DNA from: Demetria terragena DSM 11295
Lineage (GTDB): Bacteria; Actinomycetota; Actinomycetes; Actinomycetales; Dermatophilaceae
NCBI RefSeq assembly: GCF_000376825.1
Contig: NZ_AQXW01000004.1
Coordinates: 2,480,001-2,544,000 of the forward strand
Reading direction: 5' to 3'
DNA length: 64,000 bases
The notes below the pieces were generated by a model. That model searched no databases. It saw nothing but the letters and a program-made list of their open reading frames with translations, and had not been told where the DNA came from. The position numbers were made by a program, and so were the translations under genes. Numbering within the stretch: position 1 is the stretch's first letter; every line of letters starts with the position of its first letter. Shown here piece after piece: positions 44,751 to 53,183 of this stretch.

Positions 44751-45893
44751 ATGTGGCGCCTGACACCTCGGATTCAGCACTATGCGTGGGGATCGCGCGA
44801 GGCCATCGCCCAGATCACCGGCAGACCGTTTCCTACCGACCAACCCGAAGCTGAGCTCTGGATGGGCGCGCACCCGGCCGCGCCAAGCGCGGTCCCGACA
44901 GCCGCAGGCGAACGAGCGCTGAGCGAATTCTTCGCCGACGACCCCATCGACACTCTGGGCTCCGTGGTGGCACGTGAGTTCGAGGGGCGACTGCCTTTCC
45001 TGCTCAAGGTGCTCGCACCAGTGCAGGCGCTTTCGATCCAGGTGCATCCCAGCCTGGCGCAGGTGAGGGACGCAGCGCCAGGGACCTATGCGGACGACTG
45101 GCCCAAACCTGAAGCCTTCTATGCGCTCACTGACTTCCAGGTCTTTGCCGGTGCGCGTCCGTTTGTGGAGACGGCCCAGGTCTGCGCCGAGTTGGGCCTT
45201 CCGGAGCTCGATGAGCTCCTTGACGATGCCGCGGCGGAGGAGCACCCAACCCGTGCGCTCCTTGAGTCGCTGTTACATCTCGAAAGCAGCGCGCAGGCAG
45301 CGCTAGCGGACCAGGTGGTGGCGGCCTGCTCGAACAGTTCGGATCCGTCCTTGGCAGCCATCGTCCGGGTAGCCCAGCACCACCCGCGCGACATCGGGCT
45401 GGTCGTCCTCCTCGCAATGCGCTACCAGGTCGTCCCGCCGGGTGGGTATGCCTTTCTGCCCGCCGGGGTTCTGCACGCCTACGTCGAGGGTGTCGCGATC
45501 GAGATCATGGCGAACTCGGACAACGTCGTCCGCGCGGGCTTGACCGCGAAGACCATCGACGTCGATGAACTGATGCGGATCGTGGACCTTGAGCCGGCCG
45601 TGACCCCGCAGCACGGTTCCGTGCTCGACGGGTGGACTGAGTTCCCGGCAGAGTCGCCATATTTCGAGCTGAGATGCGCGTCGGTGTCCGGCGCGTTGAC
45701 CGTCCCGGGCGACGGGCTCCCACGGATCCTGCTGGCGGTGCACGGCAGCATCGAGGTCTCAGACAGCAGCGATTCGGTGCGCCTGCAGCCGGGGGAATCC
45801 TGCTTCCTGTCCGCCCGCGACACCGCAATCACGGTGCGTGGTGACGCGACGGTGTTTCTTGCTTCACCTGGCTCGATTGACGCGCAGGCTTAG
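44751..45893 (+). CDS. manA: Mannose-6-phosphate isomerase, class I
   Basis: Zinc enzyme of 380 aa interconverting mannose-6-P and fructose-6-P. Key motifs: PRIQHYAWGS, EAELWMGAHP, VQALSIQVHPSLAQ (metal ligands Gln/His), KPEAFYAL, and PAGVLHAYVEGVAIEIMANSDNVVRAGLT (metal His and the conserved NSDNV.R.GLT). Normal length. AAGGA is 7 nt before ATG. Provides mannose-6-P for mannosylated glycolipids and glycans. Its 3' end overlaps the convergent methyltransferase gene by 4 bp. Confidence 0.95.
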   Translation: MWRLTPRIQHYAWGSREAIAQITGRPFPTDQPEAELWMGAHPAAPSAVPTAAGERALSEFFADDPIDTLGSVVAREFEGRLPFLLKVLAPVQALSIQVHPSLAQVRDAAPGTYADDWPKPEAFYALTDFQVFAGARPFVETAQVCAELGLPELDELLDDAAAEEHPTRALLESLLHLESSAQAALADQVVAACSNSSDPSLAAIVRVAQHHPRDIGLVVLLAMRYQVVPPGGYAFLPAGVLHAYVEGVAIEIMANSDNVVRAGLTAKTIDVDELMRIVDLEPAVTPQHGSVLDGWTEFPAESPYFELRCASVSGALTVPGDGLPRILLAVHGSIEVSDSSDSVRLQPGESCFLSARDTAITVRGDATVFLASPGSIDAQA

Positions 45894-46678
45894 CGCGCTG
45901 GAGCCACAGCACTCCAGTCGACAGTGGCTTCGCCAAGGCGCCAGCGGCGGGCGTCGTCCAGGAGCGGCCAACCATCCGCGCGTAGTGCCTGCGCCGACGC
46001 GATAAAGCGCTGGCGGGCGCCATACGAGGCCAGCGGGTTGGCACGCCGCCAGGCGACCTGCCACGCCTGTAGGTATTGGTGGATGGGTTCGCCAGGAATG
46101 TTGCGATGGATCAGGGCTTTGGGAAGACGCTCGGCCACCGTGGCGGGGTCTTCCAGGGACCCCAGATGAAACGCCATGGTCAGGGATCGTGGACCGGACC
46201 GGTCGAGAGCGACCCAGGAGGCGAGTCGGCCAATCTCATCGCAGGTGCCGTCCACAACCAGACCTTGCGGGCTGATTCGGCTGGTGAGTCGGGCCCACGC
46301 GTCAGCGACCTGACCTTCGTCGTACTGCCGCAAGACGTTGAATGCCCGGATGATGGTGGCGTCGTCGCCTCCAAGCGGCACCTCGAATCCTCCGCGCTTG
46401 AACCGAACTCCTTCTCGTTCAAAGGGTTTGCCGGCCGCAACGCGCTCGGGTGAGATCTCGATACCGACGACCTGCACGTCGCTGCGCACCCGGTGGAGGC
46501 GGTCGTGAAGTTCGAGCGCGGTGATGGGCGATGCGCCATATCCGAGGTCGACGGCGATGGGGCGGGGACACGCGCGCAGACGCCAGCCTTGGGTGCCGGC
46601 GATCCACCGGTCGCATCGACGAAGCCGGTTCGGTGCCGTCGTTCCTCGGGTGATGTTCCCGACTGGCTTGTCCACCAC
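45890..46678 (-). CDS. SAM-dependent methyltransferase, class I
   Basis: Protein of 262 aa. AVDLGYGASPITALELHDRL is motif I of the Rossmann methyltransferase fold, VVGIEISPERVAAG contains the acidic residue for the SAM ribose, and ATIIRAFNVLRQYDEGQV is the motif IV region. The N-terminal VDKPVGNITRGTT and C-terminal WAPLRADGW-like segments occur in actinobacterial homologues of unknown substrate. GTG at 46678 is chosen over the longer frame because TAACGT (plus 46687-46692) lies 8 nt upstream; an adjacent GTG at 46675 is an alternative. Confidence 0.78.
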   Translation of the reverse strand: MVDKPVGNITRGTTAPNRLRRCDRWIAGTQGWRLRACPRPIAVDLGYGASPITALELHDRLHRVRSDVQVVGIEISPERVAAGKPFEREGVRFKRGGFEVPLGGDDATIIRAFNVLRQYDEGQVADAWARLTSRISPQGLVVDGTCDEIGRLASWVALDRSGPRSLTMAFHLGSLEDPATVAERLPKALIHRNIPGEPIHQYLQAWQVAWRRANPLASYGARQRFIASAQALRADGWPLLDDARRWRLGEATVDWSAVAPAR

Positions 46679-46731
46679 GACCAGAAACGTTAGCCCCGAG
46701 CCATCTGGTGTTCGCGAGTAGTGTCGGGCCT
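46679..46731. promoter_or_regulatory. 53-bp divergent promoter region, methyltransferase / DinB genes
   Basis: TAACGT (minus strand, plus 46687-46692) sits 8 nt before the methyltransferase GTG, and TAGTGT (46719-46724) sits 7 nt before the DinB GTG. The two -10 elements are only 26 bp apart, so the polymerases would compete. Confidence 0.5.
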
Positions 46732-47253
46732 GTGCGCACTGACCCCACACCTACCGCCGATGAGATCACGACCCTCCGGGGCTTCTTGGACTTTCATCGG
46801 GACACCCTTCGGCTGAAGTGCGAGGGTCTTAACGCCACGCAGCTCGCGACGACGCACCCGCCGTCGGCACTGACGCTCGGCGGCCTGCTCAAGCACCTCG
46901 CGCTCGTGGAGTCGCACTGGCTGCGTTGGGTATGGGCGGAGCGCCCGCTGCATCCGCCCTTTGATACTGCGCCGTGGGATGACGACGAAGACTGGGAACT
47001 CCACTCTGCTCGGCACGATTCGCCGGAAGAACTGCGCGCCATATTCGATGCCTGTGCTGCCGATTCCGACGCCATCATTGAGCAGTCCTATGCCGTGACC
47101 GGCCTTGAAGGTCGCTCGGCTCGTCCGGATCGGGAGACCGGCGATCCATTTAACCTCCGGTGGATCCTGGTTCACCTCATTGAGGAGTACGCCCGGCACA
47201 ACGGCCATGCCGACATCATCCGGGAGTCTCTCGACGGCGTCACCGGAGAGTGA
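46732..47253 (+). CDS. DinB / DUF664 family protein
   Basis: Four-helix-bundle protein of 173 aa. Metal-ligand positions fit the family: LLKHLALVESHWLRW (first His), and near the C-terminus LRWILVHLIEEYARHNGHADIIRE (two His). DinB-like proteins include mycothiol- and bacillithiol-dependent S-transferases; a mycothiol link is attractive because mshA is the next gene, but is inference. GTG at 46732 has TAGTGT 7 nt upstream. Confidence 0.85.
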   Translation: MRTDPTPTADEITTLRGFLDFHRDTLRLKCEGLNATQLATTHPPSALTLGGLLKHLALVESHWLRWVWAERPLHPPFDTAPWDDDEDWELHSARHDSPEELRAIFDACAADSDAIIEQSYAVTGLEGRSARPDRETGDPFNLRWILVHLIEEYARHNGHADIIRESLDGVTGE

Positions 47254-47313
47254 ACAACGTGCTGATGGAGTTCGGCTGACCACGTCCCAACGGGCGCGTG
47301 TCAGACTGCCGGA

Positions 47314-48588
47314 GTGAACGTCAATGACGCTGCTGAGTGCATCGTGCGCCGGGTCGCGATGGTCAGCGTGCACACCTCACCTCTGGATCAGCCCGGACAG
47401 GGTGACGCCGGAGGGATGAACGTCTACGTGCTGGAAACGGCGCGCGAGCTCGCCCGCCAGGGCGTCGAGATTGAGATCTTCACCCGACGCACGTCCTCCG
47501 CCCAGCCGGACGTCGTCCAGGCTGCGCCGGGGGTGCTCGTACGCCACATCGACGCTGGACCCTATGAGGGTCTGGGCAAGGACGACTTGCCCGGGCAGTT
47601 GTGTGCCTTCACTGCTGGGGTCATGCAGCTCATCGCCGGTCTTCCAGAGGGCTACTTCGATCTGGTGCATTCTCACTATTGGCTATCTGGACAGGTGGCC
47701 TGGCTCATCGCAAACCGCTGGCAGATCCCGGTCGTGCACTCTATGCACACGATGGCAAAGGTGAAGAATCAGTATCTCGCGCAAGGGGATTCGCCGGAGC
47801 CGCAGGGACGAATCATCGGTGAAGAACAAGTCGTCCGAGCCGCTTCCTTCCTCGTCGCGAATACCGAACAGGAGCGCCAGGAGCTGCTGGATCTCTACGC
47901 CGCAGACAGCGATCGTGTGCACGTTGTCACCCCAGGCGTCGACCTTGAGACCTTCACGCCGGGTGACCGCGCCAAGGCTCGTTCGAGGGTAGGTCTAGAT
48001 CCGGACGATCAGGTCATGCTCTTCGTCGGTCGGATCCAGGCCCTGAAGGCGCCAGATGTGCTGCTGCGCGCAGCGGCCCGGATGCTCGATGAACAACCCT
48101 CCCGGCGCGACCACCTCGTCATCGCCATCCTCGGAGCCCCGAGCGGCTCGGGTGTTCACCGGCCCCGGTGGCTCACCGATCTCATTCGGGATCTAGGCCT
48201 GGCCGATGTGGTGCGCATCGTGCCTCCCGTGGAGCGGAAGGTGCTCGCGGACTGGATGCGTACAGCCGACCTGCTGACGGTGCCGTCGTACAGCGAGTCA
48301 TTCGGTCTGGTCGCGTTGGAGGGCGAAGCGTGTGGCACCCCGGTGGTGGCCGCTCGGGTCGGTGGGCTTCCGGACGCCGTGGGCGATGGTGGTGTCCTGG
48401 TCGAAGGGCACGACCCCACGGTGTGGGCAGCCACTCTGATCGAGTTGATCGATGATCCGCTTCGCCGTAAGACGTTGGGGGAGAACGGCATTCGACATGC
48501 ACAGTGCTTTGCCTGGAAAAAGACCGCAGCACGATTGCTCGAGCTATACCGCACGGCTTGCCGTGAAGCAGCCGTCGGACTGCGCTGA
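47314..48588 (+). CDS. mshA: D-inositol-3-phosphate glycosyltransferase
   Basis: GT4 enzyme of 424 aa, first committed step of mycothiol synthesis: UDP-GlcNAc + 1L-myo-inositol-1-P to GlcNAc-Ins-P. [27 protein letters not shown] is the MshA N-terminal fingerprint, followed by [22 protein letters not shown], and the C-terminal EX7E region [25 protein letters not shown] start; CAGACT, a weak -10-like hexamer, is 6 nt upstream. Together with mshD at 36 kb it shows that this organism makes mycothiol. ybjN follows after 16 bp with its own GGAGG. Confidence 0.96.
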   Translation: MNVNDAAECIVRRVAMVSVHTSPLDQPGQGDAGGMNVYVLETARELARQGVEIEIFTRRTSSAQPDVVQAAPGVLVRHIDAGPYEGLGKDDLPGQLCAFTAGVMQLIAGLPEGYFDLVHSHYWLSGQVAWLIANRWQIPVVHSMHTMAKVKNQYLAQGDSPEPQGRIIGEEQVVRAASFLVANTEQERQELLDLYAADSDRVHVVTPGVDLETFTPGDRAKARSRVGLDPDDQVMLFVGRIQALKAPDVLLRAAARMLDEQPSRRDHLVIAILGAPSGSGVHRPRWLTDLIRDLGLADVVRIVPPVERKVLADWMRTADLLTVPSYSESFGLVALEGEACGTPVVAARVGGLPDAVGDGGVLVEGHDPTVWAATLIELIDDPLRRKTLGENGIRHAQCFAWKKTAARLLELYRTACREAAVGLR

Positions 48589-48604
48589 AACCGGAGGTTC
48601 CGCG

Positions 48605-49126
48605 ATGCCGTTAGACGAAGCCGTTCGCGTCCTGGAGGCGACCCTTGAGGATGCCGAACTGGACTGGGAGGCGGGGGCCAAAAAACGTGAATACGTCGTG
48701 ACGCTTCCGGGTGACAAGAAACTCCGAACGGTCGCGTCGCTGCTTCTGCGCGAGCGCGGAATGTCGGTATCCGCATTCGTGATTCGGGCGCCCGACGAAA
48801 ACCACGACCAGTTCTATCGACATCTCCTCCGACGCAACCTGCGCCTTCCTGGAATGGCCTACGCGATCGATCACCTGGGCGACGTCTATGTCATGGGCGA
48901 GGTGCCTGCCGAAGCGGTGACGGAGCACTATCTCGACCAACTCTTCGGAGTCCTCCTGGAGGCGTGCGACCAACCGTTCAACGATCTGTTGCTCTTGGGG
49001 TTTCGGACCTCGATGCAGAAGGAATGGGACTGGCGGGTCGATCGTGGCGAATCGCTGCGCAATCTGGAGGCCTTTCGTTCGGTACTTCAGCGTTCAGACG
49101 GCGAGAAGGCACCGCCAGCCGAGTAG
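48605..49126 (+). CDS. YbjN domain-containing protein
   Basis: Protein of 173 aa resembling type III secretion chaperone-like YbjN proteins. Conserved: YVVTLPGDKKLRTVASLLLRERGMSVSAFVIR, then DQFYRHLLRRNLRLPGMAYAID and FNDLLLLGF. A gene of this family follows mshA in mycobacteria (Rv0487), matching the order here. GGAGG 8 nt before the ATG at 48605 fixes the start; the frame is open 51 codons further upstream within mshA. Function unknown. Confidence 0.88.
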   Translation: MPLDEAVRVLEATLEDAELDWEAGAKKREYVVTLPGDKKLRTVASLLLRERGMSVSAFVIRAPDENHDQFYRHLLRRNLRLPGMAYAIDHLGDVYVMGEVPAEAVTEHYLDQLFGVLLEACDQPFNDLLLLGFRTSMQKEWDWRVDRGESLRNLEAFRSVLQRSDGEKAPPAE

Positions 49127-49147
49127 GCGTCTCTTTACACTGGCGGT

Positions 49148-49891
49148 ATGACCTACACGCTTGTCCTGCTGCGTCACGGCGAGTCCGACTGGAACGCCAA
49201 AAACCTCTTCACCGGATGGGTCGATGTCGACCTCACCGACAAGGGGCGGGCCGAAGCCGCCCGCGGAGGTGAACTGATCCGCGACGCCGGTCTTGAGCCC
49301 GATGTGTTGCATACCAGTTTGCTACGCCGAGCCATCAGCACGGCCAACCTCGCCCTCGATGCTGCCGACCGACACTGGATCCCGGTGAAGCGCCACTGGC
49401 GCCTCAACGAACGCCACTACGGCGCCCTTCAGGGGAAGAACAAGAAGGAGACCCTCGACCAATACGGCGAGGAGCAGTTCATGACGTGGCGGCGTTCGTA
49501 CGACACCCCGCCGCCGGAGATCGAGCTCGGCACCGAATGGAGCCAGGATGGCGACCCGCGCTACGCCGACTTGGGCGGCGACATGCCGCGCACCGAGTGC
49601 CTCAAAGACGTCATCGAACGATTCCTGCCGTATTGGGAGGACGAGATCGTGCCCGACCTTACGGCGGGAAAGACGGTGCTGGTCGCGGCACACGGCAACT
49701 CACTGCGAGCCATGGTGAAACATCTGGACGGCATCTCTGATGAAGACATCGTGGGCTTGAACATTCCCACCGGCATGCCGTTGGTCTACGAATTGGACGA
49801 CGACTTCAAGCCGACCGTGGCCGGGGGCACTTACCTCGACCCGGAGGCCGCGGCCGAGGCTGCAGCCGCTGTCGCCAACCAGGGCCGCTGA
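49148..49891 (+). CDS. gpmA: 2,3-bisphosphoglycerate-dependent phosphoglycerate mutase
   Basis: Glycolytic enzyme of 247 aa. [13 protein letters not shown] carries the phospho-His, [17 protein letters not shown] the second active-site patch, [18 protein letters not shown] is strongly conserved, and [17 protein letters not shown] has the second catalytic His. Usual GpmA length. TACACT (49136-49141), 6 nt before ATG, suggests leaderless transcription, independent of ybjN only 21 bp upstream. A 10-bp hairpin follows. Confidence 0.96.
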   Translation: MTYTLVLLRHGESDWNAKNLFTGWVDVDLTDKGRAEAARGGELIRDAGLEPDVLHTSLLRRAISTANLALDAADRHWIPVKRHWRLNERHYGALQGKNKKETLDQYGEEQFMTWRRSYDTPPPEIELGTEWSQDGDPRYADLGGDMPRTECLKDVIERFLPYWEDEIVPDLTAGKTVLVAAHGNSLRAMVKHLDGISDEDIVGLNIPTGMPLVYELDDDFKPTVAGGTYLDPEAAAEAAAAVANQGR

Positions 49892-49895
49892 CACG

Positions 49896-49930
49896 ATCGT
49901 CCCCGCCCGCTGACCGCGGACGGGGACGAT
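49896..49930. terminator. 10-bp hairpin between convergent gpmA and M36 peptidase gene
   Basis: ATCGTCCCCG (49896-49905) pairs with CGGGGACGAT (49921-49930), loop 15 nt, no U-run. It lies between two converging genes and could serve both. The arm core CGTCCCCG recurs in the hairpin at 53127-53162. Confidence 0.6.
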
Positions 49931-49948
49931 GCCTCCGTGGAATCTTCG

Positions 49949-52930
49949 CTACTTCGTGAAGACCTGTACTTCGGCGATGCCGTGCGACTTGGCGTTGAAA
50001 TACGCCGTGGTGCAGTCGGTGTCGTTCTCTGGGTCGTTGTCTTGCTCTCCGGCGTAGCGCGGATTGCCCGTGCAGTGACTTTCCACGGTCTGAACCTTCA
50101 CGTGCGTGGCGTTCACCTTGGGGAAGGAGAACGACCGCATGGTCATGTTCGGTGCGATGGGCCAGAGGGTGCCGCCGGGGAAGGCATCTTGCGGCGAGGT
50201 GTAAACCTTCCGGAAGTCGCGGTCCTCGGTGCAGGTGACCTTGCCGCGCGCGTCACAGGTCCAGATCGCAAACTGGCGCAACGACTCATAGAGGCCGGAG
50301 TCGAGCGCACTGACTTGGGCCCTCCCGATCGACTGGCGACCGCCAGCAAGGTCGATGACATACGACGGCTTGACGCCTTCGTCGTCGGCGGATGCCCGGT
50401 TCGCGGTTCCTTCATCCTCGTCGATGACCGATCCGGCTCTGCTGCCCGGACCATCGATCGAAGCCCCTGCCGTGGCGCTGGCCAGGTTGGGAGTCGGCTT
50501 GACCCGCAGGTCCTTTGACTTGCCCTCGACCAGGGTGCCCGCCATTTCCTTCTGGCCATAACCGGGCGCGGTCACCTGATAGGTGAACTGGCCCGGCACC
50601 GTCGTGTATGTGTCGCCCAACGGAGTCGTGGGATCGGTGTCGGCAACGGGCCGGGTGCGAGCGGTGTAGTCGCCGACATAAAGTCGGGCGCCCTCGATCA
50701 ACCGACCGTCGGCATCAAGGGGGCTGAACCGCACCGTCGCGTTCTTGGCGCGCGGCGAGTCGAAGCCAGGAGTCGGCTTCTCATCGTCCGTTGAGGTGAC
50801 CGATGCCGATTCTCCGAATCCGCGGGCGGCAAACGCGTCCCAGAGGATCTTCTGGTTGGCGCCGCCGAAGCGGAGCAGGTCGGCGGCGAGCATGGCGTCC
50901 CGCATGTCCAGCATGGACACGTCGCCGGTTGGCTTGAGCAGCCAGGAGTCGAAGATGAGTTGCATCCATTGGCGGTTGCCCGGGCATTCCTCGACCTTGG
51001 TTGCGCCGGTCGCGCAGGAGCGCTGCGTTGCCGCGTTCCCCTTCCCATGAGTCTTCATCATCGCCGTGCGGATGTCCCACATGGTGGCCGACCAGATCTC
51101 ACCGTCGGAGTGCACGCCTGTCCCGAAGATGTCGTATCCCACGTTGGAGAAGTTCAGCGGCGAGTCGTTGAAGTTGTAGTTGCGAATGCCACGCACGGGG
51201 TCGCCACTCACGAAAGCTCCCATGGGGGTCGATTCGCTGCCCACAGGTGCGTAGCCCCACTCCTGGGCGTATTCGGTGGCCATGAGGTCTGACCAACTCT
51301 CGCCCATCGCGCCTCCATGGAAGGAGTCCAGACTGTTGTCGGGTCCGCCGATCATGCGGTTGCTGATGGCGTGGCCGTATTCGTGGCCGATGACCGACAT
51401 GTCGAAGGAGCCGTCGGCGCACTGGGGATAGCCGGCTCCCGCGAGCGGCTGCCAGAGATACATGTTGGTGTAGACGTCGCCGCCGTCGGCGCTGGCGAAC
51501 TGACCCGCGTTGTTGCGCCAGCCGCTCTTGGCTTTGTCTTGTGCGTAGCCGGCTTCGGCATCGTTGCCTAGGCCGCCTTTGTCGCCGTTGTCTTTTTGCA
51601 TGTTCCAGGCGGTCTCGGTGAATCCGAGTTGGTAGGACCAGTCGTGCATCCGGTTGTGCATCGCGAACAGGTTGCCCGTGGCGGCGTCGGCGTCGTGTTT
51701 GGTCGGTGAGTCGAATCCAGCCGGGTCGCACTTGCTCTTGGCCCATTGGTTGGTGAACTCGTATGTGTAGTTGCGGTCGGAGCGCTTCTCAGCGGGGACC
51801 TCTGGGTCCCCTTCGCCCCAGGAATAGACCGTCGTGGCGTTGTTGCCATCGGTGGTGCCGGTGGGCTTCTTGGTGGCAGGGTCAATGTCCCAGGCATTAG
51901 GTGAGATTCCGGATTGGGTTTCATCGCAGCCGGCCCTCTCGGTCCAGCACCACAGGCTGCGTTCTCCTGGGTCGTCTCCGGCTTTGGGCGTCGAGGGGTA
52001 GACCTTCCAGGTCGGGTTGTCCGAATCGGCGTGCATCAGGTTGGTCCGTGCGATGGCTTCGCCGGTCGTTGCGTCGATATAGACGGCGTAGCCGCCTTCG
52101 TCGCCGGGCAGGATGGTCTCGACGTGGTAGGCGACTTGGGGGGCTTTGCCCGGAATCGGAATGACGACTTTGGTCACGCGTTGGTCCCGCTTGGACAGGC
52201 CGGTCGCAGAGAACCGTTTCCACGCGGTGACGCCTTCAACGGCCTGTGCCCGTTTGGCGGTCGCGCCGATCGAGCGTTCGGTGACTTTGCCGGCCTTGTG
52301 GCCCACGTTTTTGGCGGCGGCCGTCAGCGCATCGGCGGCGTCGAGGGTGGCGCCGGCGGGCGTGCGCCGCGCAGCCGCGGAGTCGGTGGGAGCCAGGGAA
52401 GATCCGGCGTAGAGAACCTTTCCGTTATGGATCCCGATGGTGGCCATACCGTCCAGGCCCGCTGGGATTCCGTTGAAGGTTTGACGCAGCAGGACGACGC
52501 TGACTTTTCCGACCTTGTTGATGCTGACCAGTTCCATGGTCTTCACGGCGGCGGCGTTGAGCCCGTAGGTGTCTGCTTCCTGGGTGAGGTAGGCGCGAGC
52601 TGCTTTCTCCGGGTTTGTGCTGAGGCCACTCGCGAGGGTTTTTCCGTTGGCGGCAACGACGGCGGCGGGAGTTCCGAACCGGCTGGTCCGGGCTGCTAGG
52701 GCTGATTTAGCGGTGACCGATCGTGCCTTTGAGGCGCGCGCTGACGAGGGCTTCGCTGTGGGGCGGCTGTCGAAGTTGGGCAGCCCATGGTCGTGTTTGT
52801 GGCTGGCCGCGGACGGTTTGGATTCCTGGGGCGCAGCGTCGGCGGTGAGCTGGGGCAGGCCCAGGGTCGCTGCGAGGCTGGCCGAACTGACGCCTACGAG
52901 GGCGCCGCGAACGACGCGGGATCTTTTCAT
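49949..52930 (-). CDS. Secreted M36 (fungalysin-type) metallopeptidase, copy 1
   Basis: Large exported zinc protease of 993 aa. Signal peptide (KRSRVVRGALVG..., TADA before about residue 33), an FTP/PepSY-like propeptide (about 85-290), then the M36 catalytic domain with HEYGH at 516-520, where the two His and the catalytic Glu reside, and GESWSDLMATEY supplying the third zinc ligand. A C-terminal region (about 700-993) contains beta domains, one of them galactose-binding-like (SYVIDLAGGRQSIGRAQVS). Cysteines in the mature part fit export. Strong ribosome site AAAGGAGG. It lies directly downstream of a paralogue of nearly identical length and layout. Likely role: extracellular protein digestion; substrate unknown. 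Confidence 0.92.
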   Translation of the reverse strand: MKRSRVVRGALVGVSSASLAATLGLPQLTADAAPQESKPSAASHKHDHGLPNFDSRPTAKPSSARASKARSVTAKSALAARTSRFGTPAAVVAANGKTLASGLSTNPEKAARAYLTQEADTYGLNAAAVKTMELVSINKVGKVSVVLLRQTFNGIPAGLDGMATIGIHNGKVLYAGSSLAPTDSAAARRTPAGATLDAADALTAAAKNVGHKAGKVTERSIGATAKRAQAVEGVTAWKRFSATGLSKRDQRVTKVVIPIPGKAPQVAYHVETILPGDEGGYAVYIDATTGEAIARTNLMHADSDNPTWKVYPSTPKAGDDPGERSLWCWTERAGCDETQSGISPNAWDIDPATKKPTGTTDGNNATTVYSWGEGDPEVPAEKRSDRNYTYEFTNQWAKSKCDPAGFDSPTKHDADAATGNLFAMHNRMHDWSYQLGFTETAWNMQKDNGDKGGLGNDAEAGYAQDKAKSGWRNNAGQFASADGGDVYTNMYLWQPLAGAGYPQCADGSFDMSVIGHEYGHAISNRMIGGPDNSLDSFHGGAMGESWSDLMATEYAQEWGYAPVGSESTPMGAFVSGDPVRGIRNYNFNDSPLNFSNVGYDIFGTGVHSDGEIWSATMWDIRTAMMKTHGKGNAATQRSCATGATKVEECPGNRQWMQLIFDSWLLKPTGDVSMLDMRDAMLAADLLRFGGANQKILWDAFAARGFGESASVTSTDDEKPTPGFDSPRAKNATVRFSPLDADGRLIEGARLYVGDYTARTRPVADTDPTTPLGDTYTTVPGQFTYQVTAPGYGQKEMAGTLVEGKSKDLRVKPTPNLASATAGASIDGPGSRAGSVIDEDEGTANRASADDEGVKPSYVIDLAGGRQSIGRAQVSALDSGLYESLRQFAIWTCDARGKVTCTEDRDFRKVYTSPQDAFPGGTLWPIAPNMTMRSFSFPKVNATHVKVQTVESHCTGNPRYAGEQDNDPENDTDCTTAYFNAKSHGIAEVQVFTK

Positions 52931-53080
52931 GGCAGGTTCCTCCTTTGTGGCTTCGTCGCGTTGACGGAGTCAATGCCTGAGTGAAGCGCTTAGGAGGCAG
53001 GAATAAGTAGCGTCTTTACCAAAGCCGAACCAAACACAAACGTTTCTATTCGGTAAGTTTTGTTACCTATGTCACATCGC
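52931..53080 (-). promoter_or_regulatory. Upstream region of M36 peptidase copy 1, conserved with copy 2
   Basis: Read on the minus strand it shares with 56181-56330 the elements TACCGAA, GAAACGTTT, TTGGTTCGG, TTTGGTAAA and GCGCTTCACTCAG in the same order, then a GGAGG ribosome site. GAAACGTTT has the central CG and AAACGTTT palindrome of LacI/GalR-type operators; TACCGAA and TTTGGTAAA suggest a second dyad. Confidence 0.55.
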
Positions 53081-53126
53081 GGGGTATGGGGAACTCCGGG
53101 GCTCAAGGGGTCAGGTCTGAACGCAG

Positions 53127-53162
53127 GTCGTCCCCGTCAGCGCATGTGCTGACGGGGACGAC
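53127..53162 (-). terminator. Perfect 15-bp hairpin after M36 peptidase copy 2
   Basis: GTCGTCCCCGTCAGC (53127-53141) is fully complementary to 53148-53162 with a 6-nt loop. On the minus strand it comes 21 nt after the stop of copy 2 and separates it from copy 1, so the two peptidase genes are likely transcribed independently. Confidence 0.75.
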
Positions 53163-53183
53163 GTGTGGAGTTCGTGCGTGGGC

